Source: Paenibacillus sp. OV219
GTDB lineage: Bacteria > Bacillota > Bacilli > Paenibacillales > Paenibacillaceae
NCBI RefSeq assembly: GCF_900110075.1
Contig: NZ_FOCJ01000011.1
Span: 62,001 to 126,000, forward strand
Direction: 5' to 3'
Length of the DNA stretch: 64,000 bases
Below, in pieces: positions 1 through 6,877 of this stretch. Each line of letters opens with the position of its first letter. Position 1 is the first letter of the stretch. The position numbers and the translations under genes are program-made. Under the pieces are notes generated by a model. It was not told the origin of the DNA. It did no database searches and saw only the letters and a program-made list of their open reading frames with translations.

Positions 1-243
1 GAGGTCGTATTCGAGCACGGGGAGTATGAGACGGCCGCCTTGTCAATCGGTTCCTCCGTCCTTACGCATCAATTGGGGTTGAAGGAGTTTGACGTCGTCT
101 ACGACCGTAGGGAGGGCAAAATCACCCGTTATAAGGTTGCAGATATCGAGATTGATCTGATTACGCAGCCTGTCATCACTAGAGTGTATCTGGAGCCGGC
201 CAAGCTGATTGTTGGCCAGCATGATATCGGGGAATTTGCCTAA
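1..243 (+). CDS. C-terminal part of an unrecognised protein (runs in from the left edge)
   Basis: The frame is open from the first base of the window and ends at a TAA at 241-243, giving about 80 residues of a protein whose start lies outside. A TTG at 40 is in frame but has no ribosome binding site, so it is not taken as the start. The visible part is mostly short beta-like stretches rich in Val, Ile and charged residues, with no membrane segment and no motif I recognise. A hairpin with a T run follows directly, which supports a real gene end here. Function unknown. Confidence 0.6.
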   Translation, partial: EVVFEHGEYETAALSIGSSVLTHQLGLKEFDVVYDRREGKITRYKVADIEIDLITQPVITRVYLEPAKLIVGQHDIGEFA

Positions 244-255
244 TTAATTATTTAG

Positions 256-300
256 TACAGAGTGCGGTGAGAAGGATGCCGCTACTCTGTATTTTTTTTA
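256..300 (+). terminator. Rho-independent terminator after the left-edge gene
   Basis: TACAGAGT at 256-263 pairs with ACTCTGTA at 284-291, extended inward by GCGG/CCGC with one bulged T, and is followed by a run of T at 292-299. It ends the left-edge gene and insulates the MerR-type promoter that begins at 306. Confidence 0.85.
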
Positions 301-305
301 TTTTA

Positions 306-336
306 TTGACTCTTCCGCGACGGAAGACATTATACT
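306..336 (+). promoter_or_regulatory. MerR-type promoter with 19-bp spacer and dyad operator
   Basis: TTGACT at 306-311 and TATACT at 331-336 are separated by 19 bp. The spacer holds a perfect inverted repeat, CTTCCG-CGA-CGGAAG, at 312-326. An over-long spacer carrying a dyad is the signature of promoters that MerR-family regulators activate by DNA distortion. The MerR-like ORF starts 40 bp downstream, so this is presumably an autoregulatory promoter that has outlived its regulator. Confidence 0.8.
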
Positions 337-375
337 GCGGATAGATTGTTACATAAGGAGGAGGAAAGGGAGCGC

Positions 376-576
376 GTGGAGGGATTAATCAGCATTGGAC
401 AACTATCTGCGGACGTGGGCGTTTCCATTCGTGCCCTTAGATACTACGAGGAAGTCAGCCGTTTGCAGCCCAGTATAGGGATTATTTCAGCAGGGATGTA
501 TGATTATAGGGGATCCCGCACGAACACCGATGCGTACCAAATAGTGCGTTATAGGACGGAGGGAATTCACGATTGA
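376..576 (+). pseudogene. MerR-family regulator, truncated after the first helix-turn-helix
   Basis: The likely start is GTG 376, preceded by AAGGAGGAGG at about 355-364. Roughly the first 32 residues match the start of a MerR regulator (ISIGQLSADVGVSIRALRYY, then an EExSRLQPS-like turn). After about position 472 the match stops and the frame runs through unrelated sequence to a stop at 574-576. A functional MerR protein needs the winged helix, coiled coil and ligand domain, all missing. The lost part lies where the convergent gamma-carbonic-anhydrase-like gene ends (482), which suggests a deletion joined the two genes. The promoter upstream remains intact. Confidence 0.75.
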
Positions 577-1177
577 CACGAATGACCTCACGAGCGAATT
601 CATGTTGATCCTTCGGTACTTTGCGCAGCGAGTCGGCCTTCACCTGTGTATCAATATGGGCGCCGGGCGGAACGAAACGGTTAGCTGCAATTCGAACTCC
701 ATTCGTCACGACGGCATCCATGGAAACCACGGAGCCGCGGCCTACAATCGCATTAAAGACAATGGATTTGAATCCGACGAATACATCGTCTTCGATTAAA
801 CAAGGACCATGAATAAGTGCGCCGTGGGCGATGGATACATTCTCGCCGATATAGATGGAATACCGCGCGGGGCCAACTTGAACATATTCATGAGCTAGTC
901 CATGCAGAACGACTCCATCCTGGATATTCGTGTTTGAACCAATGGAGAAGGGCGAGCCCTCATCTGCCCGAAGGGTGGCACTCGGTGCGACAAAAACACC
1001 TGTGTTAATGGTGACATCACCAATCACGGTTGTAAACGGGCTTAGGAAGGTTCCCTCACGTATAATAGGGGATCGTTCGACGGGATTCATGGATGTTCTC
1101 GGGTTAGGTCCGATAAAGCGTACGAATGCATTAAGGGGCCCCTTTGGCAGCTTCAAGACCTTAAAAATCTTCTTCAT
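482..1177 (-). CDS. gamma-class carbonic-anhydrase-like left-handed beta-helix protein
   Basis: The start chosen is ATG at 1177 because GAGGAG lies just upstream (about 1186-1191); an ORF extension to 1246 lacks such a site. The protein (231 aa) has an N-terminal NPRTSMNP segment, then hexapeptide repeats typical of left-handed beta-helix enzymes of the Cam/CamH group, with HGLAHEY and HGALIHG supplying the histidines expected to bind metal at subunit interfaces. The family hydrates CO2 to bicarbonate. The tail (NALFGTHRCSCG) is followed by an IPYNHTSLLK stretch that looks foreign and lies in the region shared with the broken MerR gene, so the native C-terminus may have been replaced. Cytoplasmic; no signal peptide seen. 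Carbonic anhydrase activity is inferred from the family. Confidence 0.75.
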   Translation of the reverse strand: MKKIFKVLKLPKGPLNAFVRFIGPNPRTSMNPVERSPIIREGTFLSPFTTVIGDVTINTGVFVAPSATLRADEGSPFSIGSNTNIQDGVVLHGLAHEYVQVGPARYSIYIGENVSIAHGALIHGPCLIEDDVFVGFKSIVFNAIVGRGSVVSMDAVVTNGVRIAANRFVPPGAHIDTQVKADSLRKVPKDQHEFAREVIRVNREFPPSYNALFGTHRCSCGIPYNHTSLLK

Positions 1178-1384
1178 GCCGTATTCTCCTCGCAAACCAT
1201 ATATGGGCTTATTAACCAAGGTATTCGGCATAATGGCAATTGTCACATCATCATAGGCTGCAAGCGAGGAACCAATTGATTTGTCGAATGTACAGCATAA
1301 TGAGTGAGGCCATCTCGCAGTGAATACTTTTCGGTATAATGTAGGTAGTTTTAAGACAGCTGCCTTAAGGAGGCCAACTTAATC

Positions 1385-2509
1385 GTGCTGAAATATAGAA
1401 TGGCAAGACCGGATGAACGCGAAGACTATATTGATTTAGCTAATTACGCATTCAAAATTGATGCGGAGTCCATATTGCCAAAGATGTACAGCAAGGACAT
1501 CGATTCATCGGGCATGCACATGGTCGCTGCGGATGAGCGGGGCCGGCTGCGCGCGCAAGTTGCGGTGTACCCGGAGCCGATGCAGGTTGGCGGTTTCCCG
1601 CTGCGGGTCGGATACTTGGGGATTGTGTCGGTCCATCCAAGAGCACGCGGAGAAGGACACATGAAGGTGCTCATGAACAAGTGGCTGGAAGAGGCACCTG
1701 CTTCGTACGACATGCTTGTCCTGTACGGACAGCGGCAGCGGTACGAGTATTTCGATTTCACCCTCGGAGGGGTGAAGATTAAGTACTCGGTGGGAGAAGT
1801 CAATGCCCGTCATGCTTTGCAGGGCGTGAACGTAGAGGGGCTGTCCATAAAGCCGTTGTTCGAGATTGAAGGAGCGGCAGCCTTTGCGCAGCAGCTGAAC
1901 GAGGCACGGCATTCGTTCGTTCAACGCGATGTGGGGCAGATGTCGGACATCTTAACGGGTCTAGAGCAGCAGCCGCTTGGTGTGCTTGATAAGGAGAAGC
2001 TAATTGGCTATCTGGTAGTCAGCAAAACAGGTAAGGAAATTACCGAGCTCGCCATGGCGAATACAGCCGATATTCCACGCGCAGTTAAGGCGTATTTGTC
2101 GCATTCGGGTGCCGATTGGATCGCCGTTTACGCTCCTGAGTACGAGACGGAGCTGAATGCTTCTTTAAGCAGCTTCGCAGAGAATTACGCGATAGAGACG
2201 TCCGACATGTACCATATCGTAGACTTCGCCCGCGTGTTGGAAGCTTATTTGACGGTTAAGCATCGGACAATAGGGCTTACGCTGGGTGAATTCTCAGCGG
2301 TGCTGGACGGTCAGCCTGTTACCGCCCTTGTGGACGAGAGCGGCGTGACGGTCGAACGGTCGGCTAAGTCAGGCGCGGTGGAGCTGGATAGGAAGCAGGC
2401 ACAGACGCTTCTGCTGACGCCGCATGGTCGTTACATCGGAGCGGGAACGCATATCCCCGCCGGATGGTTTCCGCTTCCGATCTTCTGGTATATAGCGGAC
2501 AAGTTTTAA
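1385..2509 (+). CDS. Eis-type GNAT N-acetyltransferase
   Basis: The start is GTG 1385 with AAGGAGG at 1368-1374; a TATAAT at 1335-1340 is a likely -10. The 374-aa protein has an N-terminal GNAT fold (residues 1-150, with the RARGEG acetyl-CoA loop after VSVHP), a second GNAT-like domain, and a C-terminal SCP2-like domain from about residue 270. This three-part layout is that of the Eis family, whose best-known member acetylates amines of aminoglycosides. In Eis the C-terminal Phe carboxylate takes part in catalysis; this protein also ends in Phe (ADKF), which fits. Substrate unknown. The next gene follows after 27 bp, so the two may be co-transcribed. Confidence 0.8.
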   Translation: MLKYRMARPDEREDYIDLANYAFKIDAESILPKMYSKDIDSSGMHMVAADERGRLRAQVAVYPEPMQVGGFPLRVGYLGIVSVHPRARGEGHMKVLMNKWLEEAPASYDMLVLYGQRQRYEYFDFTLGGVKIKYSVGEVNARHALQGVNVEGLSIKPLFEIEGAAAFAQQLNEARHSFVQRDVGQMSDILTGLEQQPLGVLDKEKLIGYLVVSKTGKEITELAMANTADIPRAVKAYLSHSGADWIAVYAPEYETELNASLSSFAENYAIETSDMYHIVDFARVLEAYLTVKHRTIGLTLGEFSAVLDGQPVTALVDESGVTVERSAKSGAVELDRKQAQTLLLTPHGRYIGAGTHIPAGWFPLPIFWYIADKF

Positions 2510-2536
2510 TTAGGCGATCAAGAGGAGACAGAGGAT

Positions 2537-3493
2537 ATGGACAATAAACGCGGCATACTTATTCTTCCCGAGGAGGCTGGTCCCTATTGGGCGGACCTCA
2601 TTGCTCATTCAGGCCTTGATTTGGTAGGCATCCATCCCGGTTGGGGAGAAGGAGCACTCGAGGAGCTTGAGAAAACGCTGGAGTTTGTGAAGACGCCGAT
2701 CTATAAACAGTTCGTGGAGCGGATGAAGGAGCTGAACGTGGACGTCGAGTTCGAAGCGCATGCCATGTCATGGCTCGTTCCGCGTGCCCTCTTCTCCGAG
2801 CATCCCGACTGGTTCCGGATGGATGAGACAGGGAAGCGGAATGCAGACTTTAACTTGTGCGCGACGAGCTCGGAGGCGCTTGCTTATCTGGAGCTGCGGT
2901 CGGAAGAGCTGGCAAGAGCCGTGCCTTCGCTAACGGGGCGATACTACTTTTGGATCGACGATGTGACAGGCAGTGTGTGTCACTGTGAGGGATGCCGGGC
3001 GCTGACAGCCTCCGATCAAGCGATGATCTTCTACAATCACATCCTGCGAGGTATTCGGCGGTTTGATGCGGAAGCGCAGCATTGCTATTTGGCTTATCAG
3101 GATACCATCCAAGCTCCGGACAAGGTGCAGCCTGATCCTGGCATTTTTCTCGAGTACGCTCCTATCTACCGCGATTCGGCTAGACCGATTAACGATCCGG
3201 ATTGCCCGGAGAACTTCAAGGAGCTTGAGCATCTTCCGGGTCTGCTGCAGCTGTTCGGACAGGAGGGTGCCCAGATTCTTGAGTACTGGATGGACAATTC
3301 TCGGTTCTTGAAGTGGCAGAAGCCGCTCCAGCCGCTGCCGTTCTACGAAGAAGTCATTCGCCAGGATGCGGAGTATTACCGGAGCCTCGGGTTCAACAGA
3401 TTGACCAGCTTCGGCGTATGGCTTGGTGAGGACTACGCGCAGACGTTCGGTGAGCCGCCGATTGTGGCGTATGCAAGAGCTATTGGCTCGTGA
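2537..3493 (+). CDS. DUF4838-like, glycosidase-related protein
   Basis: ATG 2537 follows a GAGGAG site. The 318-aa protein resembles the catalytic-barrel part of DUF4838 proteins, related to alpha-glucuronidase and GH20-type barrels: EAHAMSWLVPRALF early, a FNLCATSSEAL stretch, then a WIDD motif followed by CHCEGC, a small Cys/His cluster typical of the group. No signal peptide is visible, so it should act inside the cell. The usual N- and C-terminal accessory domains are absent, making it a short member. It lies between the Eis-type gene and a LysR gene, all on the same strand. The enzymatic role is inferred only from family resemblance. Confidence 0.6.
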   Translation: MDNKRGILILPEEAGPYWADLIAHSGLDLVGIHPGWGEGALEELEKTLEFVKTPIYKQFVERMKELNVDVEFEAHAMSWLVPRALFSEHPDWFRMDETGKRNADFNLCATSSEALAYLELRSEELARAVPSLTGRYYFWIDDVTGSVCHCEGCRALTASDQAMIFYNHILRGIRRFDAEAQHCYLAYQDTIQAPDKVQPDPGIFLEYAPIYRDSARPINDPDCPENFKELEHLPGLLQLFGQEGAQILEYWMDNSRFLKWQKPLQPLPFYEEVIRQDAEYYRSLGFNRLTSFGVWLGEDYAQTFGEPPIVAYARAIGS

Positions 3494-3535
3494 TAAAGTG
3501 TTGGGAAACGGAATGAAGCGAGGTGGGGAGAACCC

Positions 3536-4426
3536 ATGGAGTTAACCTATCTAAGGACCTTTCGCGAAGTGGCCAAATGGGGCAGCTTCACAAAAGCTGC
3601 GGAAACGCTTGGATACGCCCAGTCGAGCATAACGACGCAGATTCAGAAGCTGGAGGAGTCTTATGGCACCGTTCTGTTGGAGCGCTACGGCAGAAAGATG
3701 GTGCTCACGATGGCGGGCGAAGCACTGCTCCAGTATGCGAACGATATTTGCAGGCTGCATGATGAGTCCAAGGAAGTCGTTGCCAAGCAGTCCAAGGGGA
3801 CACTCTCCATTGGGACGATTGAGACGCTTGCTTCATTCTACCTCCCTGCTTATTTGCAGGCCTATCGGAAGGCGTATCCAGACATTAACGTTACGATTCA
3901 ACCGGGTAACGAACCATTCATTATCGAGTCGGTTAAGGAGGGGGCTCTAGACATCGGGATTATTCTGGACCCTCCATTCTCGGACCCGGAGCTGGATTGT
4001 CGTATTTTGAGAGAAGAGCCGTTAGTCATCATTGCAAGCCCAGATCATAAGCTTGTCGGACGAAGCGAAATCCATGTGGAAGACCTAGAGAACGAATCGT
4101 TAATCCTGACCGAGGATGGCTGCACTTACCGGGCAATGCTGCTCGGCGTGTTGAAAGGCAATCAGGTACCCTATAAGCTATCTTACGAATTCGGCAGTCT
4201 GGAAGCGATTAAGCAGTGCGTCACCTATGGACTCGGGATTGCGTTGCTGCCCCGAATTGCAGTAGCGGAGGAAGTGCGGGGAGGCAAGGTTGTCGCGATT
4301 CCTTTCATCGATCCTGCGTGCAAGTTCTACACACAGCTCATTTGTTCAAAGAAGAAATGGAAGTCCAAAGCGTATCTAGGCTTCCTGGAGCTGCTTGGCG
4401 ACGGAAGTAATTATCAAAATTATTGA
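3536..4426 (+). CDS. LysR-family transcriptional regulator
   Basis: The 296-aa protein has an N-terminal winged helix-turn-helix (ELTYLRTFREVAKWGSFTKA, then AETLGYAQSSITTQIQKLE) and a periplasmic-binding-protein-like effector domain from about residue 90. ATG 3536 follows a GGGGAG site. LysR proteins usually control a neighbour that is divergent; here the flanking genes lie on the same strand, so the target is not obvious. It may control the rhodanese gene that starts 92 bp downstream, where an ATAGA-TT-TCTAT dyad is visible near 4435-4446. Confidence 0.9.
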   Translation: MELTYLRTFREVAKWGSFTKAAETLGYAQSSITTQIQKLEESYGTVLLERYGRKMVLTMAGEALLQYANDICRLHDESKEVVAKQSKGTLSIGTIETLASFYLPAYLQAYRKAYPDINVTIQPGNEPFIIESVKEGALDIGIILDPPFSDPELDCRILREEPLVIIASPDHKLVGRSEIHVEDLENESLILTEDGCTYRAMLLGVLKGNQVPYKLSYEFGSLEAIKQCVTYGLGIALLPRIAVAEEVRGGKVVAIPFIDPACKFYTQLICSKKKWKSKAYLGFLELLGDGSNYQNY

Positions 4427-4518
4427 AGTATCACATAGATTTCTATCAATAACTCCAATTGCGGAAGCTATGATACATTGAGATCAAGCAATCCACAACC
4501 CACTGGAGGTAATCTCAT

Positions 4519-4956
4519 ATGACCATTCAAGCACGCCAATCCCTTGTACTCGAAACTCCTGCCGCATCGCCTGAGCAGACGCATCGCCATTATATGAATA
4601 AGCTAGCCGTCGAAACAGACGTCGCGGATGTTCGGTATGACATGCAGCATGGCCTGAACGACTTTCAGCTCATTGATGTCCGCAGCGAGAAAGCTTATGG
4701 AGAATGTCATATTCCAGGTGCGATTAACCTTCCTTCGAACCAGATCAGTGCGGGCGCTACTGTAGCCTTCAATAAGGAGCAAACGATTGTCGTCTATTGC
4801 TGGGGTCCTGCTTGCAATGGAGCAACCAAAGGCGCGGCCCGTCTCTCTGGTCTCGGGTTCAAGGTAAAAGAGATGCTGGGCGGCATTGAATATTGGCGCA
4901 AGGAAGGCAACGAGGTGGAAGGAACGATTGGGAAGGCTGCTCCCTTGGTTGGCTAA
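4519..4956 (+). CDS. Rhodanese-like sulfurtransferase domain protein
   Basis: ATG 4519 follows TGGAGG. The 145-aa protein is a single rhodanese domain with a short N-terminal extension: the LIDVRSEKAY segment (Asp53, Arg55), GECHIPGAINLP, and the active-site loop after VVYCWGP, with Cys94 as the expected persulfide-forming residue. The CWGPACNGA loop belongs to a subgroup whose substrates are poorly known. No signal peptide or membrane segment. It follows the LysR gene and is followed by about 150 bp without a gene, then the yidC leader promoter. Confidence 0.85.
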   Translation: MTIQARQSLVLETPAASPEQTHRHYMNKLAVETDVADVRYDMQHGLNDFQLIDVRSEKAYGECHIPGAINLPSNQISAGATVAFNKEQTIVVYCWGPACNGATKGAARLSGLGFKVKEMLGGIEYWRKEGNEVEGTIGKAAPLVG

Positions 4957-5114
4957 GACTGCCTAACATAATAGCGGCGCGGGAAATGACACCCGCACCG
5001 CTTGTGTCGATCAGAATCGCTGCGTCGGCGTCCCTGCATATGCATTCCCTTACGATAGCATGGGGAGCATTCATTACCAACCAGCCGTCATTTCATCATT
5101 ACTCCACTGCGTGC

Positions 5115-5145
5115 TATAATGCAGGTAGACAACGAGAGGTTCTCG
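5115..5145 (+). promoter_or_regulatory. Promoter -10 and 5' stem-loop of the yidC leader transcript
   Basis: TATAAT at 5115-5120 is a good -10 box; no convincing -35 was found. A transcript starting near 5127 would open with a short hairpin, CGAGA-GGT-TCTCG at 5133-5145, before the leader ORF ribosome binding site AAAAGGAGG at 5151-5159. The hairpin may protect the 5' end of the leader mRNA. Confidence 0.5.
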
Positions 5146-5167
5146 GGATGAAAAGGAGGCGGCGCAG

Positions 5168-5419
5168 ATGGATCAATTCATAGACTTAATTCAGTTATTG
5201 CTCTCGATTAGTCTGATCTACTCCATCGTGTCCTTTACCTCTGCTTTCATTTCCGCCAAGGAGATTCCGCCGAATCACGGCATGGTGGCTGATGCCCCAT
5301 CTGTGGCAGAGCCCATTAATCTGCCCCGTGGGACCAATATGATGCGGTGGATTGTGCTTACCATTAGACGCAAAGAGTCACCTGATGATACCGATTGTCC
5401 TTCCCTTATTGATGCATAG
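5168..5419 (+). CDS. Candidate MifM-like translation-arrest leader peptide upstream of yidC
   Basis: This 83-aa ORF has a strong start (AAAAGGAGG then ATG 5168). Residues 5-29 form one hydrophobic membrane segment; a flexible Pro-rich middle follows; the C-terminal part holds Trp61-Ile62, then RRK, Ser-Pro at 71-72, and Asp73, Asp74 and Asp76. In Bacillus subtilis, MifM sits directly before yidC2 (yqjG), carries one membrane segment, and stalls ribosomes through a C-terminal region with a Trp-Ile pair and a downstream Asp/Glu cluster at similar spacing. Stalling is relieved when YidC inserts the segment. The arrangement, the motif and the hairpin over the yidC ribosome binding site all match that logic. 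No overall sequence identity to MifM is claimed; the role is inferred. Confidence 0.65.
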   Translation: MDQFIDLIQLLLSISLIYSIVSFTSAFISAKEIPPNHGMVADAPSVAEPINLPRGTNMMRWIVLTIRRKESPDDTDCPSLIDA

Positions 5420-5437
5420 TACATTCAATAGGGAGGA
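5398..5437 (+). promoter_or_regulatory. RNA hairpin sequestering the yidC ribosome binding site
   Basis: TCCT-T-CCCT-T-ATT at 5398-5410, inside the last codons of the leader ORF, can pair with AAT-AGGG-AGGA at 5427-5437, which contains the yidC Shine-Dalgarno GGGAGG. Eleven base pairs form, with two bulged T and a 16-nt loop holding the leader stop codon. A ribosome paused with Asp76 (5393-5395) in the P site would cover or open the 5' arm and free the yidC site. Terminating or absent ribosomes would let it close. Confidence 0.65.
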
Positions 5438-5448
5438 TTACCTTGATA

Positions 5449-6294
5449 ATGAAGTTAAATGTAAAGTTAAAGTCTCACAAATGGATGAAGCCCGCGTTAA
5501 TTGCGCTCCTCGGGGTCACGCTGGCCCTGACGCTTAGCGGTTGCTCGGCTGCATCAGCGTCGAATCCGATTGAAGCCTCTTCGCCGGGGCTGTTTAACCA
5601 CTACTTGATTTATCCTTTTTCACTGCTGCTCAAATGGATTGCAAACGGTCTGGGTGGCGATTACGGATTATCTATTATCCTGATGACATTGATCATCCGC
5701 ACCGCCATCGTGCCACTGATGATGAATCAGACGAAGAAGCAGGTGTCGATGCGAGTGAAGATGGCTGTTATTCAGCCGGAGTTGGACGCGCTTAAAGAGA
5801 AGTACAAAGATGCCAGTCCGGAAGCCAAAAGACAGCAGCAAGCCGATACGATGCAGTTGTACCAGAAGCATCAAATTAATCCGCTCAATGTCGGATGTTT
5901 GCCGATGCTGCTGCAGTGGCCGATCACGCTTGCATTCTACTACGCGATACGCCGTACACCAGAGATTGCTGCACATAATTTCCTTTGGTTTAGTCTAGGG
6001 AAAGCGGACATGGTCCTGCCGTTCATCGCGGCGGCAGTCTATTTCGTTCAATTCCGCGTCTCTCAGAAGATGTCGGCGCAGCTTCAGCCTAATGCGAATA
6101 CCAATAACCAGCTCGCTTACATCGGCTTGCTTTCCCCGATTATGATGGGTGTAACTGCTTTTGCCATGCCTGCTGCACTGCCGCTTTATTGGTCGGTGGG
6201 CGGGATATTCATTATCGTTCAAACGATTGTTCTGAATAAGATGTATGCGAAGCCGGTGAAGACGAATCCGTCTGTGCTTGTGGAGAAGATGTAA
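5449..6294 (+). CDS. yidC: YidC/Oxa1 membrane protein insertase (YidC2 type)
   Basis: This inserts membrane proteins into the cytoplasmic membrane alone or with SecYEG. The N-terminus is a lipoprotein signal with an LSGC lipobox; five conserved membrane segments follow, including the IIRTAIVPL helix whose Arg sits in the hydrophilic groove. A charged cytoplasmic loop (roughly residues 100-140) and the NVGCLPMLLQWPI helix are typical of the Gram-positive form. Length (281 aa) is normal. Both TTG 5443 and ATG 5449 are possible starts; GGGAGG at 5431-5436 serves either. The gene begins 23-29 bp after the MifM-like leader, whose hairpin covers this site, so expression is probably coupled to insertase activity. 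A strong terminator follows. Confidence 0.93.
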   Translation: MKLNVKLKSHKWMKPALIALLGVTLALTLSGCSAASASNPIEASSPGLFNHYLIYPFSLLLKWIANGLGGDYGLSIILMTLIIRTAIVPLMMNQTKKQVSMRVKMAVIQPELDALKEKYKDASPEAKRQQQADTMQLYQKHQINPLNVGCLPMLLQWPITLAFYYAIRRTPEIAAHNFLWFSLGKADMVLPFIAAAVYFVQFRVSQKMSAQLQPNANTNNQLAYIGLLSPIMMGVTAFAMPAALPLYWSVGGIFIIVQTIVLNKMYAKPVKTNPSVLVEKM

Positions 6295-6296
6295 AG

Positions 6297-6340
6297 AAGG
6301 CCGGGACGCCTACCATTGCGGTAAGGCTCCCGGCCTTTTT
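6297..6340. terminator. Bidirectional terminator between yidC and the hxlR-type gene
   Basis: AGGCCGGGA at 6298-6306 pairs with TCCCGGCCT at 6328-6336, followed by T5 on the plus strand. The stem can also end the convergent HxlR-type gene whose stop is at 6350. Confidence 0.85.
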
Positions 6341-6349
6341 GTCATTTGG

Positions 6350-6712
6350 TTATCGATTAAGAATACTATCCTCCAGCACGGCGAATTTATCGCCGTACTC
6401 CTTCACAATATGATGCTCACCCCATGAGCATAACGAATCCAGCGTCGGCTTCAGTGTCCAGCCGTATGCAGTGAGCTCGTATTCCACCTTCGGTGGCACC
6501 TCATTGTAGACGATTCGATTAATGATTCCGTCGTTCTCGAGCTCTCGCAGCTGCTGCGTCAGCATCTTCTGCGTAATGCCGGGCATGAGCCGTTTCAAAT
6601 CGCTTGTCCGCTTCTTGCCATGCGTGAGATGGCATAGAATGACGCATTTCCATTTGCCGCCGATGACCTCTAGCGTCGCTTCGACCGAAATGTTATATTT
6701 TTTCTTCTCCAT
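6350..6712 (-). CDS. HxlR-family transcriptional regulator
   Basis: The 120-aa protein is a full-length single winged-helix HxlR regulator: EVIGGKWKCVILCHL opens the domain, followed by the LKRLMPGITQKMLTQQLREL recognition helix region and the ENDGIINRIVYNEVPPKVEY wing. Many family members sense aldehydes, quinones or redox stress through Cys; this one has a Cys in CVILC and one near the C-terminus. It is divergent from an MFS exporter gene, with a dyad at 6784-6797 between them, so it probably represses that exporter and itself. Confidence 0.9.
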   Translation of the reverse strand: MEKKKYNISVEATLEVIGGKWKCVILCHLTHGKKRTSDLKRLMPGITQKMLTQQLRELENDGIINRIVYNEVPPKVEYELTAYGWTLKPTLDSLCSWGEHHIVKEYGDKFAVLEDSILNR

Positions 6713-6783
6713 ATTTGCAGGGCCCCTTTATTCAAGTTAGGTTGTGTATGAAAATGAGAGTAGGGTACTTTTTGGTGCCTATA

Positions 6784-6830
6784 GCACTTAAGAGTGCGTA
6801 CTGTTCGCTGTGGATGGTCTCCACTATAAT
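6784..6830 (+). promoter_or_regulatory. Putative HxlR operator and MFS promoter
   Basis: GCACT-TAAG-AGTGC at 6784-6797 is a dyad overlapping a second one (GTGC-CTATA-GCAC) just upstream, and outer GTAC copies bracket them. A TATAAT at 6825-6830 is the likely -10 for the MFS gene. The position between two divergent genes is typical for an autoregulated repressor site. Confidence 0.5.
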
Positions 6831-6877
6831 AGCACTACCGGCCGGTGAATACCAAGCTGTAAGGAGTGGAACGATTG

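Noticed and set aside
602-812. Small plus-strand frames inside the carbonic-anhydrase-like gene
   Set aside because: Antisense shadows without ribosome binding sites.
5352-5537. 61-codon frame between the leader and yidC
   Set aside because: It overlaps both genes in another frame, has no ribosome binding site, and covers the regulatory hairpin.
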